Shown: positions 1 through 7,095 of the stretch, one piece after another
Layout: each line of letters opens with the position of its first letter
How positions within the stretch are numbered: position 1 is the first letter of the stretch
Assembly: GCA_913063005.1 (NCBI GenBank)
Contig: CAJXZI010000022.1
Coordinates: 1 to 15,304, forward strand
DNA from: an uncultured Halieaceae bacterium
GTDB lineage: Bacteria; Pseudomonadota; Gammaproteobacteria; Pseudomonadales; Halieaceae
Reading direction: 5' to 3'
DNA length: 15,304 nucleotides
Program-made: the position numbers and the translations under genes
The notes under the pieces: model-generated
What the model was told of the DNA's origin: nothing
What the model saw: only the letters and a program-made list of their open reading frames with translations
Database searches by the model: none

Positions 1-260
1 GCATTATCGGCGCACGCAGTCATAGCCAGAGGCACATCCCCACTCGCTAGACCGAGGTTGTCAAAGAAGTCATATAGGCTAATAAAAAAGGCTATCCCTG
101 CCGGAGCACCCTCAATTAAATAACGGATGTTAAGAAAGAGAAGGAGTATCAGACCAAAGCTGGCCACGAGTGGCCACCGACGAGGACTCGAGAACCCCCT
201 AACGATAAGCACCGTCCACAGTAGGACGGCCCCGTAGAAACCGAGCACGCTAACGGGCAT
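1..260 (-). CDS. Partial membrane protein of unknown function (N-terminal part)
   Basis: An open frame starts at the ATG at 258-260 on the minus strand and runs off the left edge without a stop, giving 86 complete codons. It begins MPVSVLGFYGAVLLW. Residues about 4-20 and 28-48 are strongly hydrophobic with an arginine-rich stretch between them (RGFSSPRRW), and a third weaker hydrophobic stretch lies near 51-63. This fits two or three membrane helices at the start of an integral membrane protein. I do not recognise the family. The ATG is the only good start seen; the upstream sequence has no striking ribosome binding site, so the exact start is uncertain. The codon pattern and the clean hydrophobic segments argue that it is a real gene rather than chance. 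Confidence 0.6.
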   Translation of the reverse strand, partial: MPVSVLGFYGAVLLWTVLIVRGFSSPRRWPLVASFGLILLLFLNIRYLIEGAPAGIAFFISLYDFFDNLGLASGDVPLAMTACADN

Positions 261-341
261 CGCTCTTTGCCTCACTATTATTATTTTGTCTATTGATCTG
301 TCAGCTACAACCTAAGTCGAGTGGGCAGTGACGGCTTGATA

Positions 342-518
342 ATGACTCAGCTAGCCTTTAAAAACAAAGCGATGATCTGCACGCCAACATTCAACTTCGT
401 TCACCTGCACAAAACCGGTGGTCAATCTATCGATAGTTTGCTGTGAGGCCACATACCCAGTGACACTGGGATTGGTTACCCCCCACCCAAAGCGCACCTC
501 CGATGCAACGCGAGATGA
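342..518 (+). pseudogene. Sulfotransferase remnant (5' PAPS-loop region), interrupted by a stop
   Basis: Reading from the ATG at 342 gives 34 codons ending in FVHLHKTGGQSIDSLL, then TGA at 444-446. The same frame continues as GHIPSDTGIGYPPPKAHL to a second TGA at 516-518. The FVHxxKTGGxSI block matches the 5'-phosphosulfate loop of PAPS-dependent sulfotransferases, usually written IPKTGGTS. In that family a segment of the form IGYHxPxxxLP often follows within about 30 residues, and the text after the first stop resembles it. Full-length members exceed 200 residues; here about 58 codons survive and the next gene ends at 531. I infer a decayed, truncated gene. A short real peptide of 34 residues is possible but less likely. 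Confidence 0.6.
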
Positions 519-530
519 CCTAAATACATA

Positions 531-1439
531 TCAGTCTTCGTCTTTGTATCGACTGTAAACCTCAGGCAAAAAAGACGCCAGCTGCGCATACTCGTTCGCG
601 CAGTGTAGTGCTAACTCGTGAGGTAAGTTCTCCGGTACAACGAGAGATTTCACAAACGGGTTATCCGCCAGAAAGGCTGCCAAGCCAAGACCACCCGTCA
701 TTGCCTCAAACTCGCGCGCAATCCAAAAGCGGCTGCGCATCTCAACGCCGCCCTCGACGGGCCTCACGTAATGGATCATATCGGTCGTCTTAAGGAGCCC
801 ATTGGGCAAACCAACCCTGACAGCCAGCATCGTCGATCCCTCCGGCAGTTCGTCAAACCCAAACTCTGTGGGTGCCACGAAGTCTAGACGTAGCTGGGAA
901 ACACCTACACCGACATCCTCGACAGGGAAACGGCTTTTACCCCAGTAGGGCTTCGCATTTTTATAGATTGGTGCATTGGGCGTCGACGTTTGCGACATGT
1001 CGTAATGCGCACCCGGGTACCAGATTTTGTAACGGATCGGCTCCTCGCGCTGTGCCCACTCGAACCACCAGTCGATCATCTCGGCTGTTGCGCCGGGAAA
1101 GAACGTTTTTACCGCAACGTAACCCGAGCCATCATCAAACCTCGCCCAGCCATTCTCGCCATCGAGATAACCAGGCTCAATGAGCTGCGCTCGATCCTCC
1201 CATGAAAGAACATCGCCCGCAGGTAGCGGCCCGTTATTCAGCGCGCTTAAAACATGTACATCGGGTGCTGCACGCTGAAACCAATATTTGACCAAGGGAT
1301 GCTGGAGTTCATCCTCAGTGAGATAGGCATGCCAATTCGCCTGATCAGTTTCAGGGGGCGTCACTACATCCAAATTGAAAATGGCCACCAAAGTGACCAA
1401 AACAAGAGAGCCCAGGCTGTAGACGACTGACTTAACCAT
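531..1439 (-). CDS. DAPG/phloretin hydrolase family protein with N-terminal signal or anchor
   Basis: This 302-residue protein resembles the 2,4-diacetylphloroglucinol hydrolase (PhlG)/phloretin hydrolase family, zinc enzymes that cut a carbon-carbon bond between an acyl group and a phloroglucinol-type ring. Visible blocks are DWWFEW (123-128), RYKIWYPGAHYD (136-147) and the C-terminal HCANEYAQLASFLPEVY (279-295). Candidate zinc ligands by spacing to PhlG (H129, E160, H270, E274) are H145, E174, H279 and E283. Residues 4-22 form one hydrophobic segment, so the protein is probably exported or anchored facing the periplasm, which is unusual as PhlG is cytoplasmic. The start was set at ATG 1437-1439 because GGAG lies six bases upstream; an upstream GTG at 1463 would add eight residues. 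The true substrate is unknown; the family call is fairly secure. Confidence 0.8.
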   Translation of the reverse strand: MVKSVVYSLGSLVLVTLVAIFNLDVVTPPETDQANWHAYLTEDELQHPLVKYWFQRAAPDVHVLSALNNGPLPAGDVLSWEDRAQLIEPGYLDGENGWARFDDGSGYVAVKTFFPGATAEMIDWWFEWAQREEPIRYKIWYPGAHYDMSQTSTPNAPIYKNAKPYWGKSRFPVEDVGVGVSQLRLDFVAPTEFGFDELPEGSTMLAVRVGLPNGLLKTTDMIHYVRPVEGGVEMRSRFWIAREFEAMTGGLGLAAFLADNPFVKSLVVPENLPHELALHCANEYAQLASFLPEVYSRYKDED

Positions 1440-1445
1440 GGATAA

Positions 1446-1451
1446 CTCCAA
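1446..1451 (-). promoter_or_regulatory. Ribosome binding site deciding the start of the DAPG-hydrolase homologue
   Basis: On the minus strand TTGGAG lies here, with GGAG six bases before the ATG at 1439. It falls inside the alternative longer frame that begins with GTG at 1463, so it favours the shorter protein, whose N-terminus also makes a cleaner signal segment. Confidence 0.6.
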
Positions 1452-1544
1452 TAAACATCGCACAATCTAGGTCCGGATTACTCAGCAATACCCAAGACTA
1501 GTGAAGCCAACTCGAGGGGTAAATCAGGCCGAGTGATACAGTAG

Positions 1545-1564
1545 AAAACGGCTCAATCAGAGCC
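1545..1564 (-). terminator. Weak hairpin terminator after the crotonase gene
   Basis: On the minus strand GGCTC and GAGCC form a five-base-pair stem around a five-base loop (1550-1564), followed by GTTTTC. It sits three bases past the stop of the dienoyl-CoA isomerase gene. The stem is short and the T-run is only four, so this is a modest call. Confidence 0.4.
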
Positions 1565-1567
1565 CTT

Positions 1568-2413
1568 TTACTCACCAGCGGTCTTCTTAACCGCAAGAAG
1601 TTCTTCGTACTGAGGTTTTTCACCTTTGGCCTGCGCCATAAACGTATTGCGAATCGCCTCTCCGTCAAGCATGGACGCATTCCACGTCGCGATGTAATCA
1701 AGCCCGTCGGCCGTGGTGTGGTCTCGCGCATAGTTCACCATTCGCTTCGCTCCCGATACCGCAAGTGGCGCATGTGCTGCGATCTGACGTGCGATGTTCA
1801 TGACCGCATCGAGCATCTCCTCGGCAGACTCATAGACTTCGTTGACCAGACCAATATCTCGCGCTTTCTCAGCACTCACCCGCTCTGCCGTGTAAGACAT
1901 TTGACGCGCCCAGCCCTCGGGAATCAGCTTCACCAAACGAGGGTAAGTACCCACATCGGCCGTCATACCAATGGCTGTCTCGTGAACTGAGAAAAACGCG
2001 TCGCGCGTCGCATAACGACAGTCGCAAGCCGTAATCAAATCCATCGCACCGCCAACGGCTGCGCCTTGAATCGCCACAAGCACGGGCATGCGCGCTTCTT
2101 CCAAGCAGGTGAACGCATCTTGCAGCGCCATGCAGTGATGTCGAAACGCCTCAGCACGCACAAAGCGACTACCCGACGCCGGACCGTCCAGCCCGCCCTC
2201 GGTAAATACAGAGATATCCATACCCGAGGAAAAATGCCGGCCTTCTGCTGAAAGCACGATGACTCGACATGCGGCGTCGCGAGACAGCTCGTTAACCGCC
2301 GCCGGCAACTCAGTCCAAAACGAGGGGATCATCGAGTTGGCTTTCTCTGGACGGTTAAATCGGATGTGGGCGATGCCCTCAGATACTGATAACTCGAAAC
2401 ATTCGTAAGCCAT
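1568..2413 (-). CDS. Delta(3,5)-delta(2,4)-dienoyl-CoA isomerase-like crotonase
   Basis: A 281-residue crotonase-fold enzyme. Residues FSSGMD (61-66) and IQGAAVGGAMD (115-125) are the two usual oxyanion-hole and CoA-binding regions. In rat ECH1, a dienoyl-CoA isomerase, the active residues are D176, E196 and D204. Here D125, E145 and D153 keep exactly the same spacings (20 and 8) within the matching blocks GGAMDLITACDCRY and VHETAIGMTADVGT. That favours an isomerase shifting 3,5-dienoyl-CoA to 2,4-dienoyl-CoA during breakdown of unsaturated fatty acids with odd-position double bonds, in the cytoplasm, rather than a plain enoyl-CoA hydratase. The ATG at 2411-2413 has AGGAG eight bases upstream. 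The gene appears to stand alone, with a short hairpin just after its stop. The crotonase family is certain; the exact reaction is an inference from the three acidic residues. Confidence 0.88.
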   Translation of the reverse strand: MAYECFELSVSEGIAHIRFNRPEKANSMIPSFWTELPAAVNELSRDAACRVIVLSAEGRHFSSGMDISVFTEGGLDGPASGSRFVRAEAFRHHCMALQDAFTCLEEARMPVLVAIQGAAVGGAMDLITACDCRYATRDAFFSVHETAIGMTADVGTYPRLVKLIPEGWARQMSYTAERVSAEKARDIGLVNEVYESAEEMLDAVMNIARQIAAHAPLAVSGAKRMVNYARDHTTADGLDYIATWNASMLDGEAIRNTFMAQAKGEKPQYEELLAVKKTAGE

Positions 2414-2587
2414 GGGGTGATCTCCTAATCGTTATGAGGCTATTCAGGCGCGTGTTCATTATCGCTATTCACACCTGCGGATAACTTAGCGCTCGCAGTG
2501 CTCCAGTGCAAAAAAATATGTGTATTGTTAAGCAACTAGGCAGACTTAAGGGTGAGACCCTCGAACGCTCTTACGTCATACACTGGA

Positions 2588-2617
2588 TAAAAAAAGGCTG
2601 CGATGTGCGCAGCCTTT
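2588..2617 (-). terminator. Strong rho-independent terminator
   Basis: A perfect ten-base-pair stem (AAAGGCTGCG at 2593-2602 with CGCAGCCTTT at 2608-2617) closes a five-base loop. On the minus strand it is followed by seven T in total. It lies about 27 bases past the stop of the secreted protein gene at 2644 and so ends that transcript and separates it from the crotonase gene downstream. Confidence 0.85.
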
Positions 2618-2643
2618 ACTCATAGATCCAAGACCTAGTGGCT

Positions 2644-3432
2644 TTAGCTGCTGGGGCGACCCAACACCTCTTCGATCATCAAAGCCTCGCCGGTGCAGTC
2701 CGCCATCTTGTAGTACTCCATACGGTCTCTCCAACCGCCATTGGCGAATTGATCCATACGCTTCATGACGCCAGCCATGTCTGGATAAACAACAACATGC
2801 GCAAATTCTCCGGCCGCGTCAGCACCGCCCATCAACGGGTACATAGTGAACCAGCCAATGTTTCCTAGTCCTTCAGGGTAATTTGCAGCCACCTCAGCGT
2901 GTACTTTGTTCAAATCGTCATGTGAAACCCCTTCACGACGCGTGCACCAGTTCCATGTCACCATGCGAGAGTCGTCGGCATTAATCGCCTCGACATCCGC
3001 CCAGTTGGTAAACATAGCGGCGAACTTCACGTTGCAGGTTGCCGTCTCTCGCCACTCAGCATTGAGTTTTTGCCCCTCTTTGGTCGACATCCACTTATCC
3101 CAACCTGTCCCGGAATTATCGAAATCCGTTATCAAAAACTCGACAAAGTCAGCGTAGTACGGATTCGCAGGGTTGTTATGGGTTGCGAAGGGATACTGAC
3201 GAACAAGCGCGACCTCGGCGTCATTTTTAGTGGCCCATTTTCGATAACGCGCAGAAATAGCATCATAGTCACGCATGCTCTTGCCTTCGTTTAGGGTGCA
3301 CAACTGCACTTGAACCGACATCGGCTCCGAAGGGTCCATTCCGCCTGTAAAGGTGTCGCCACTTTGCGCCGCTACGAAAGGCGCCAAAACAGATACCACT
3401 GAGCCCAATACAACTTGTTTTACTTTTTTCAT
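2644..3432 (-). CDS. Secreted protein of unknown function made of two related halves with paired cysteines
   Basis: This 262-residue protein starts with a typical signal peptide (MKK, hydrophobic 7-20, likely cut after VAA at 22), so it is probably periplasmic or secreted. I do not recognise a named family. The mature part seems to hold two copies of one domain: residues about 41-135 and 159-248. Each begins with a CTxxEGxS motif (C45 and C163), has a central YPF/YPL, a stretch of beta-type residues (FVEFLITDF; FAHVVVYPD), a tryptophan-rich helix, and ends in a second cysteine (C133 and C246). These four are the only cysteines, with within-copy spacings of 88 and 83, which suggests one disulfide per half. 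The layout recalls a duplicated ferredoxin-like or dimeric alpha/beta barrel fold, but that is inference. The start has GGAG nine bases upstream. Transcription probably ends at the hairpin at 2588-2617. Confidence 0.75.
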   Translation of the reverse strand: MKKVKQVVLGSVVSVLAPFVAAQSGDTFTGGMDPSEPMSVQVQLCTLNEGKSMRDYDAISARYRKWATKNDAEVALVRQYPFATHNNPANPYYADFVEFLITDFDNSGTGWDKWMSTKEGQKLNAEWRETATCNVKFAAMFTNWADVEAINADDSRMVTWNWCTRREGVSHDDLNKVHAEVAANYPEGLGNIGWFTMYPLMGGADAAGEFAHVVVYPDMAGVMKRMDQFANGGWRDRMEYYKMADCTGEALMIEEVLGRPSS

Positions 3433-3920
3433 TGTTTTGCTCCAGTTTATTATTCTAGGAGCTCAAGTCGTCCGCGAGGTGGAACCGCAAACGCCGCCCC
3501 CACAAGCGACCGTATCGGTTGAATGTGACATTTTTATTTCACAGCTTCTTTGGCAATTTCTGCGGCAGTCTGATTTGTCGCTTTTGGATCTAGCTCGCAC
3601 CTTACAACTCCTTCATTTATCGCTCTTCAGGCCCGAAAGATGCCGAAATTAGATGCCTCCAGCACGGGGCCTTAAATGAATACGGACAACTGACCACCAA
3701 CAGTCAAACCGCAATCAAGCGCTCTCGCATGTCCAAATTAAAAGCGCTTTAGCATCATAAAATTTATTACCAATTCACAGAAAGAGGCATGACCCGACCG
3801 CCCCTAGTGTTTATTTTTTGTACAGAAAACTCCCTGTAATGTCATTTTCTTGAAACGGATTCCAACCTACGCTCGCGCCTTATTGTAATTAACCTTAAAT
3901 AAGCACGTGAGGAGACTTCC
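3433..3920. other. Intergenic region between two divergent genes
   Basis: This 488-base stretch separates the minus-strand secreted protein from the plus-strand lipoprotein, so it should carry promoters for both. It becomes AT-rich toward its right part (about 3740-3900). I could not find a convincing -35/-10 pair with normal spacing; TTGAAA at 3850-3855 is a possible -35 but lacks a good partner. A short minus-strand open frame ending at 3534-3536 (about 30 codons, ending AEIAKEAVK) looks faintly protein-like but has no usable start codon. Nothing else, such as an RNA gene, was seen. Confidence 0.5.
3909..3914 (+). promoter_or_regulatory. Ribosome binding site of the 644-residue lipoprotein
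   Basis: GAGGAG six bases before the ATG at 3921. It fixes the start that gives a complete lipoprotein signal peptide. Confidence 0.7.
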
Positions 3921-5855
3921 ATGCAGCGGCTATTTACGACACACGCATCCCTATTATCTTCGCTTCTGACCCTTACAGCCTGCGGTGGAGGCGGCGGCTC
4001 GGCCAATAACGATGGCGTCATTGAAGTCGTAGCGCCGCCACCAGAACCCGTTTTTACTCTTATAGGCACGGTTGACTCTTCTCTTGGCGAAGGCAGTGAT
4101 GTTTTTGTCGATCTCGGCAACCAACGCTTTTCTGCAACCATAGATTCGCAAGGACGCTATGAACTAGAGATTGACTCCGACGCCTCGAATGCTCTTGTTA
4201 GCGTTAATGCTCGTGGTAACGGCGATCAAGAAAACATCGCCTTCGCGAGCGCTCTTGGTGATCTGGAAACTCTGAAAGCATTAGCGGGAAATGACGCACG
4301 ACTGACGAGTGATGAGCTTTCAGCCGTAGACATCACAAGCGTTACAACCGCGGCGGTTGGCCTTGCGACAATCGAAAACAATGGGGTATTTCCGTCGACA
4401 TTTGCCGAGTGGCGATCAAACAACCTCAACGTCAACTCCGAAGAGATGCTGATTGCCTCCGCCGCTATTGAGTTGGCTGTGGCAGATCCCGCGATGCAGT
4501 CGATGATACTGGCTGACGATGCGTCAACGATGGACCTTGTCACCTCGGTTGATCGTCTTTACTCCGTCGTATCGTCGATTCAATCGGATGACCCTGAAAC
4601 GCTTCCCTCCGCGAAGCAAGCAACCGTTGCTAAAGCAGCTACAAACTTGGCGAGCCGACAGGATCCGTTAGACAGGCTATTTATTTATGAGCCGGGTTAC
4701 CGCTCGCTCGCCCTTCAATTTTATGCCGACGGTAGTGGAGTTGAATTTACAAACGCTCGCTTAGGTCAGGAACCCTTCTTTTGGACCCAGACGGACAATG
4801 AAGTCCTGCTTAGTTACGATGATTGGGTCGTCGACGCTCGCATTGTCATGATCGATACCGATGGCGACAGCATAGAGGAGGAGGTTTATGAAGAAACGGT
4901 GCGTAAAAGTACAACGCTCACCTTCGTGGCTGAGGGAGACGGCTATGACGTCGTAAACATCCAAACCCAACACATCAAGCGGTATCCCGAAGTCTCAGCA
5001 ATACTTCCTGAAGTAGAAGTTGATCATGACGGCACGAAAGGTGCAGGCCGAGGATCCAAGGCTTTCTACACAGCGAATGGTGATATGTTCTCTTCGCCCT
5101 CTGACATCGAGGAATGGATCCTGCCCATACCGGGTCGATTCTTCGAAGACTACCCTGATGGTTTGTTCTTTCGAAGCGATATCACCTTTGACTTTGTCTT
5201 CTTTGATCCTGCAAACGTTGGTGCGGGAGCCGAGCTTGGTAGCTTCGATTGGCAAACCAACACAGAAGGTCACCTACTGATCACCACTGAGACTTCACGG
5301 TCTCTCGAGTTCATTCCCTTCGGTAAGTTATTACTCGGTGTCGTCGAAAAGGATGACGCCGGCAACGTCATAGGAATGAGTGTCGGGAGAGGAGGCAAAC
5401 GCGTTGCTAATGCGAACGACATCACACCCGGCATTTATAGCTTGGAGTGGAGTTGGCTTAGTGACGCGAACTCACGCTTCTGGATCAATATCAACGAAGA
5501 TGGCACCGCAAAGAGTACATGGACCTTTGATGACAATGGCGACGGCGTCGTGACGACCAGCGAGGCAATCACTTATACAGGCGATTGGGACAATCAGTTC
5601 GAACAGATGATTATCAATCTTTATCGCCGCACCGATCGCGACGATAAATCGTTGTGTCCATCAGCGGATACCGAGGGTTGCGTCCTCTATAACAAGCGCT
5701 ACTGGGACATGATCGACGTGGACGGAGGCCGCTTTGTGATGGGGCACACCCATAACTTCTTCGACTACCTTGACGACTATCAGACTCGTTACGTGCTAGA
5801 TACTCGCCATTGGGTCAAGTTGGAAACGGCACCTTTGTCAGTCGTAGAGGACTAA
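3921..5855 (+). CDS. Large lipoprotein of unknown function with calcium-loop-like motifs
   Basis: A 644-residue protein with a lipoprotein signal peptide: hydrophobic 10-20 and lipobox LTAC with C21, followed by a run of glycines. Residue +2 is glycine, not aspartate, so the outer membrane is the likely location. The flexible linker (22-45, glycine- and proline-rich) leads to a beta-rich part near 45-100 that looks like a carboxypeptidase-regulatory or Ig-like sandwich (GRYELEI). Residues about 115-235 look helical, and the rest is rich in aromatic and acidic residues. Two acidic loops resemble calcium-binding sites: DTDGDSIEEE near 310, and DDNGDGVVTTSE in the last quarter, which fits a 12-residue EF-hand loop (D, N, D, G, T and final E in place). 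I do not recognise a named family. It stands alone, with candidate termination signals downstream at 5883-5912 and 6025-6065. A surface-binding or substrate-capture role is only a guess. Confidence 0.8.
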   Translation: MQRLFTTHASLLSSLLTLTACGGGGGSANNDGVIEVVAPPPEPVFTLIGTVDSSLGEGSDVFVDLGNQRFSATIDSQGRYELEIDSDASNALVSVNARGNGDQENIAFASALGDLETLKALAGNDARLTSDELSAVDITSVTTAAVGLATIENNGVFPSTFAEWRSNNLNVNSEEMLIASAAIELAVADPAMQSMILADDASTMDLVTSVDRLYSVVSSIQSDDPETLPSAKQATVAKAATNLASRQDPLDRLFIYEPGYRSLALQFYADGSGVEFTNARLGQEPFFWTQTDNEVLLSYDDWVVDARIVMIDTDGDSIEEEVYEETVRKSTTLTFVAEGDGYDVVNIQTQHIKRYPEVSAILPEVEVDHDGTKGAGRGSKAFYTANGDMFSSPSDIEEWILPIPGRFFEDYPDGLFFRSDITFDFVFFDPANVGAGAELGSFDWQTNTEGHLLITTETSRSLEFIPFGKLLLGVVEKDDAGNVIGMSVGRGGKRVANANDITPGIYSLEWSWLSDANSRFWININEDGTAKSTWTFDDNGDGVVTTSEAITYTGDWDNQFEQMIINLYRRTDRDDKSLCPSADTEGCVLYNKRYWDMIDVDGGRFVMGHTHNFFDYLDDYQTRYVLDTRHWVKLETAPLSVVED

Positions 5856-5882
5856 CCTTGCGATCTGTACACGCTTAAAGGT

Positions 5883-5912
5883 TCCCGCAGTAGACCCTTT
5901 GATGCTGCGGGA
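5883..5912. other. Perfect inverted repeat after the lipoprotein gene
   Basis: TCCCGCAG at 5883-5890 pairs with CTGCGGGA at 5905-5912 around a 14-base loop. It starts 27 bases past the lipoprotein stop. There is no T-run on either side, so it may be a transcript-end stabilising hairpin rather than a terminator itself. Confidence 0.45.
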
Positions 5913-6024
5913 GCGTCACTCTGCGAGTAACGTAAATGGAACTCTGGCACTACGGTGGCTGGATTGACCTGGTTGCATCAGACCTCTGTCGTTAACAGTC
6001 AGCGACCGATGCTTTATGAGGGTC

Positions 6025-6065
6025 AATCGCTGGTCAGGTGAGCGATTTTCTTTTCTTTTTTTCTT
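6025..6065 (+). terminator. Candidate rho-independent terminator on the plus strand
   Basis: AATCGCT at 6025-6031 and AGCGATT at 6041-6047 form a perfect seven-base-pair stem with a nine-base loop, followed by a long T-rich tract with scattered C (6046-6065). It would end transcripts from the lipoprotein gene about 170 bases past its stop. Confidence 0.6.
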
Positions 6066-6164
6066 TGGTTTGCTTTGCCGCTTATTAGTGCGCCATCCCG
6101 TGCACTATTCCATATGCGGCCTCGGCTTAGGCAAGCGAATAAGAAAGGCTATCGAATACCGTTG

Positions 6165-7083
6165 TCAATTGGAGTCAAGGCTCGCCTGAGCCGGAGAAGG
6201 CGTCTTCGATTGCAGGAACAAAGCAATCGCAATGAGCATCATGCCTATACTCTGAAGCGGTGTGAAATCAGCACCGAGAATCACCCATGCGATCAATGCA
6301 GAAAATGCTGGCACAGCTGCCAGCCATGCGCTGGCTTCAGTTGCTGTGCGCTGTGACAGTGCCCGAAACCAAAGACCAAAAGAGACCACGCTGGCAGGGA
6401 TAGATAGCCAAAGCAACCAAAGAGCATCAACACTCGCCTGAGGAATCCATAGTGTTGGTCCGTTCCAAGCTAGCGTGAAGGCCCCCAGGAACATCGTTCC
6501 CACCAACATTTGCTGCGCATTAAATCGCCAACCTCCGGCAATCTCTTGTTTTTTTGATAGGAGCGTTGCAAACGTCCAAGAGAGTGCAGCCATCAGGCTA
6601 AGCAAAACACCAGAGTGACTGGCCTGAACATCGTAACTCACCGGCATGGTCAGCAAATTGGTAACTAGGATCAACCCCACAAACCCCAGTGCTAGAGCAA
6701 AGACCAAGGCTCTGCTTGTCTGCCGACGACCGATGAACATTTCATAGCCCGCAACCATGAGCACGTTGCTAAAAACAATTGATGCGACAACCGCCGGAGC
6801 TTCAGAGCCAAGCGCAACGTGTACAGGCGCCATCACACCAAAGGTTTGAAAAAAAACCGATAAGCGCAGCGACTCGCCAGGGCACAAGAGGCTCACCCGT
6901 GTTGCGGAGCAACCCGACCATAGCCCATGCGACAAGCGATGCTATTAAAAATCGCATCGACACTAAAGAGAGCGCGTCTGCGCCACTAACCAATAAGACT
7001 GCTGCCGACGGAAAGCTCGACCCCATGAGTAAGGTGGAGAGCAATATCGTCGGCAAAAAACCCTTGAGTCGAGAATCGAGCAT
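6165..7083 (-). pseudogene. EamA-family drug/metabolite transporter, split by a one-base frameshift
   Basis: Two overlapping frames together make one 305-residue EamA (DMT superfamily) transporter of about ten membrane helices. The first frame from ATG 7083 reads normally to GFF (residues 76-78) and then goes out of frame to a stop at 6802. The second frame carries QTFGVMAPVHVAL onward to the stop at 6165. The break lies at eight T on the coding strand (plus 6849-6856). Seven T would give GFFQTFGVM and restore a full-length protein of normal family size, with the two five-helix halves typical of EamA. The start lies 12 bases past the amidase stop, which suggests translational coupling in one operon. 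Either a sequencing error, a real inactivating insertion or a slippage-controlled gene is possible; the rest of the frame has no other damage, so I think the loss, if real, is recent. The substrate is unknown. Confidence 0.8.
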
Positions 7084-7095
7084 GAGGTAGACCGG

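Larger units (their letters stand above)
5856..6164. other. Intergenic region between convergent genes
   Basis: This 309-base gap lies between the 3' ends of the plus-strand lipoprotein and the minus-strand transporter. It holds an eight-base-pair perfect hairpin at 5883-5912 (TCCCGCAG with CTGCGGGA, 14-base loop, no T-run) and the better terminator at 6025-6065. No open frame in it looks like a gene. Confidence 0.55.

Noticed and set aside
1440..1463. Longer GTG start for the DAPG-hydrolase homologue
   Set aside because: The extra eight residues cover the good ribosome binding site and spoil a normal signal start.
3534..3617. Minus-strand open frame ending in AEIAKEAVK in the large intergenic gap
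   Set aside because: It looks protein-like but spans only about 30 codons after an upstream stop, and has no usable start codon or ribosome binding site. It is mentioned in the gap description only.
3850..3890. Possible promoter TTGAAA before the lipoprotein gene
   Set aside because: No reasonable -10 box lies 16-18 bases downstream, so I do not call it.
6802..6935. Two separate small and large membrane proteins in place of one transporter
   Set aside because: The overlap residues of both frames look unlike protein of this family, while joining at the T-run gives a continuous family match.
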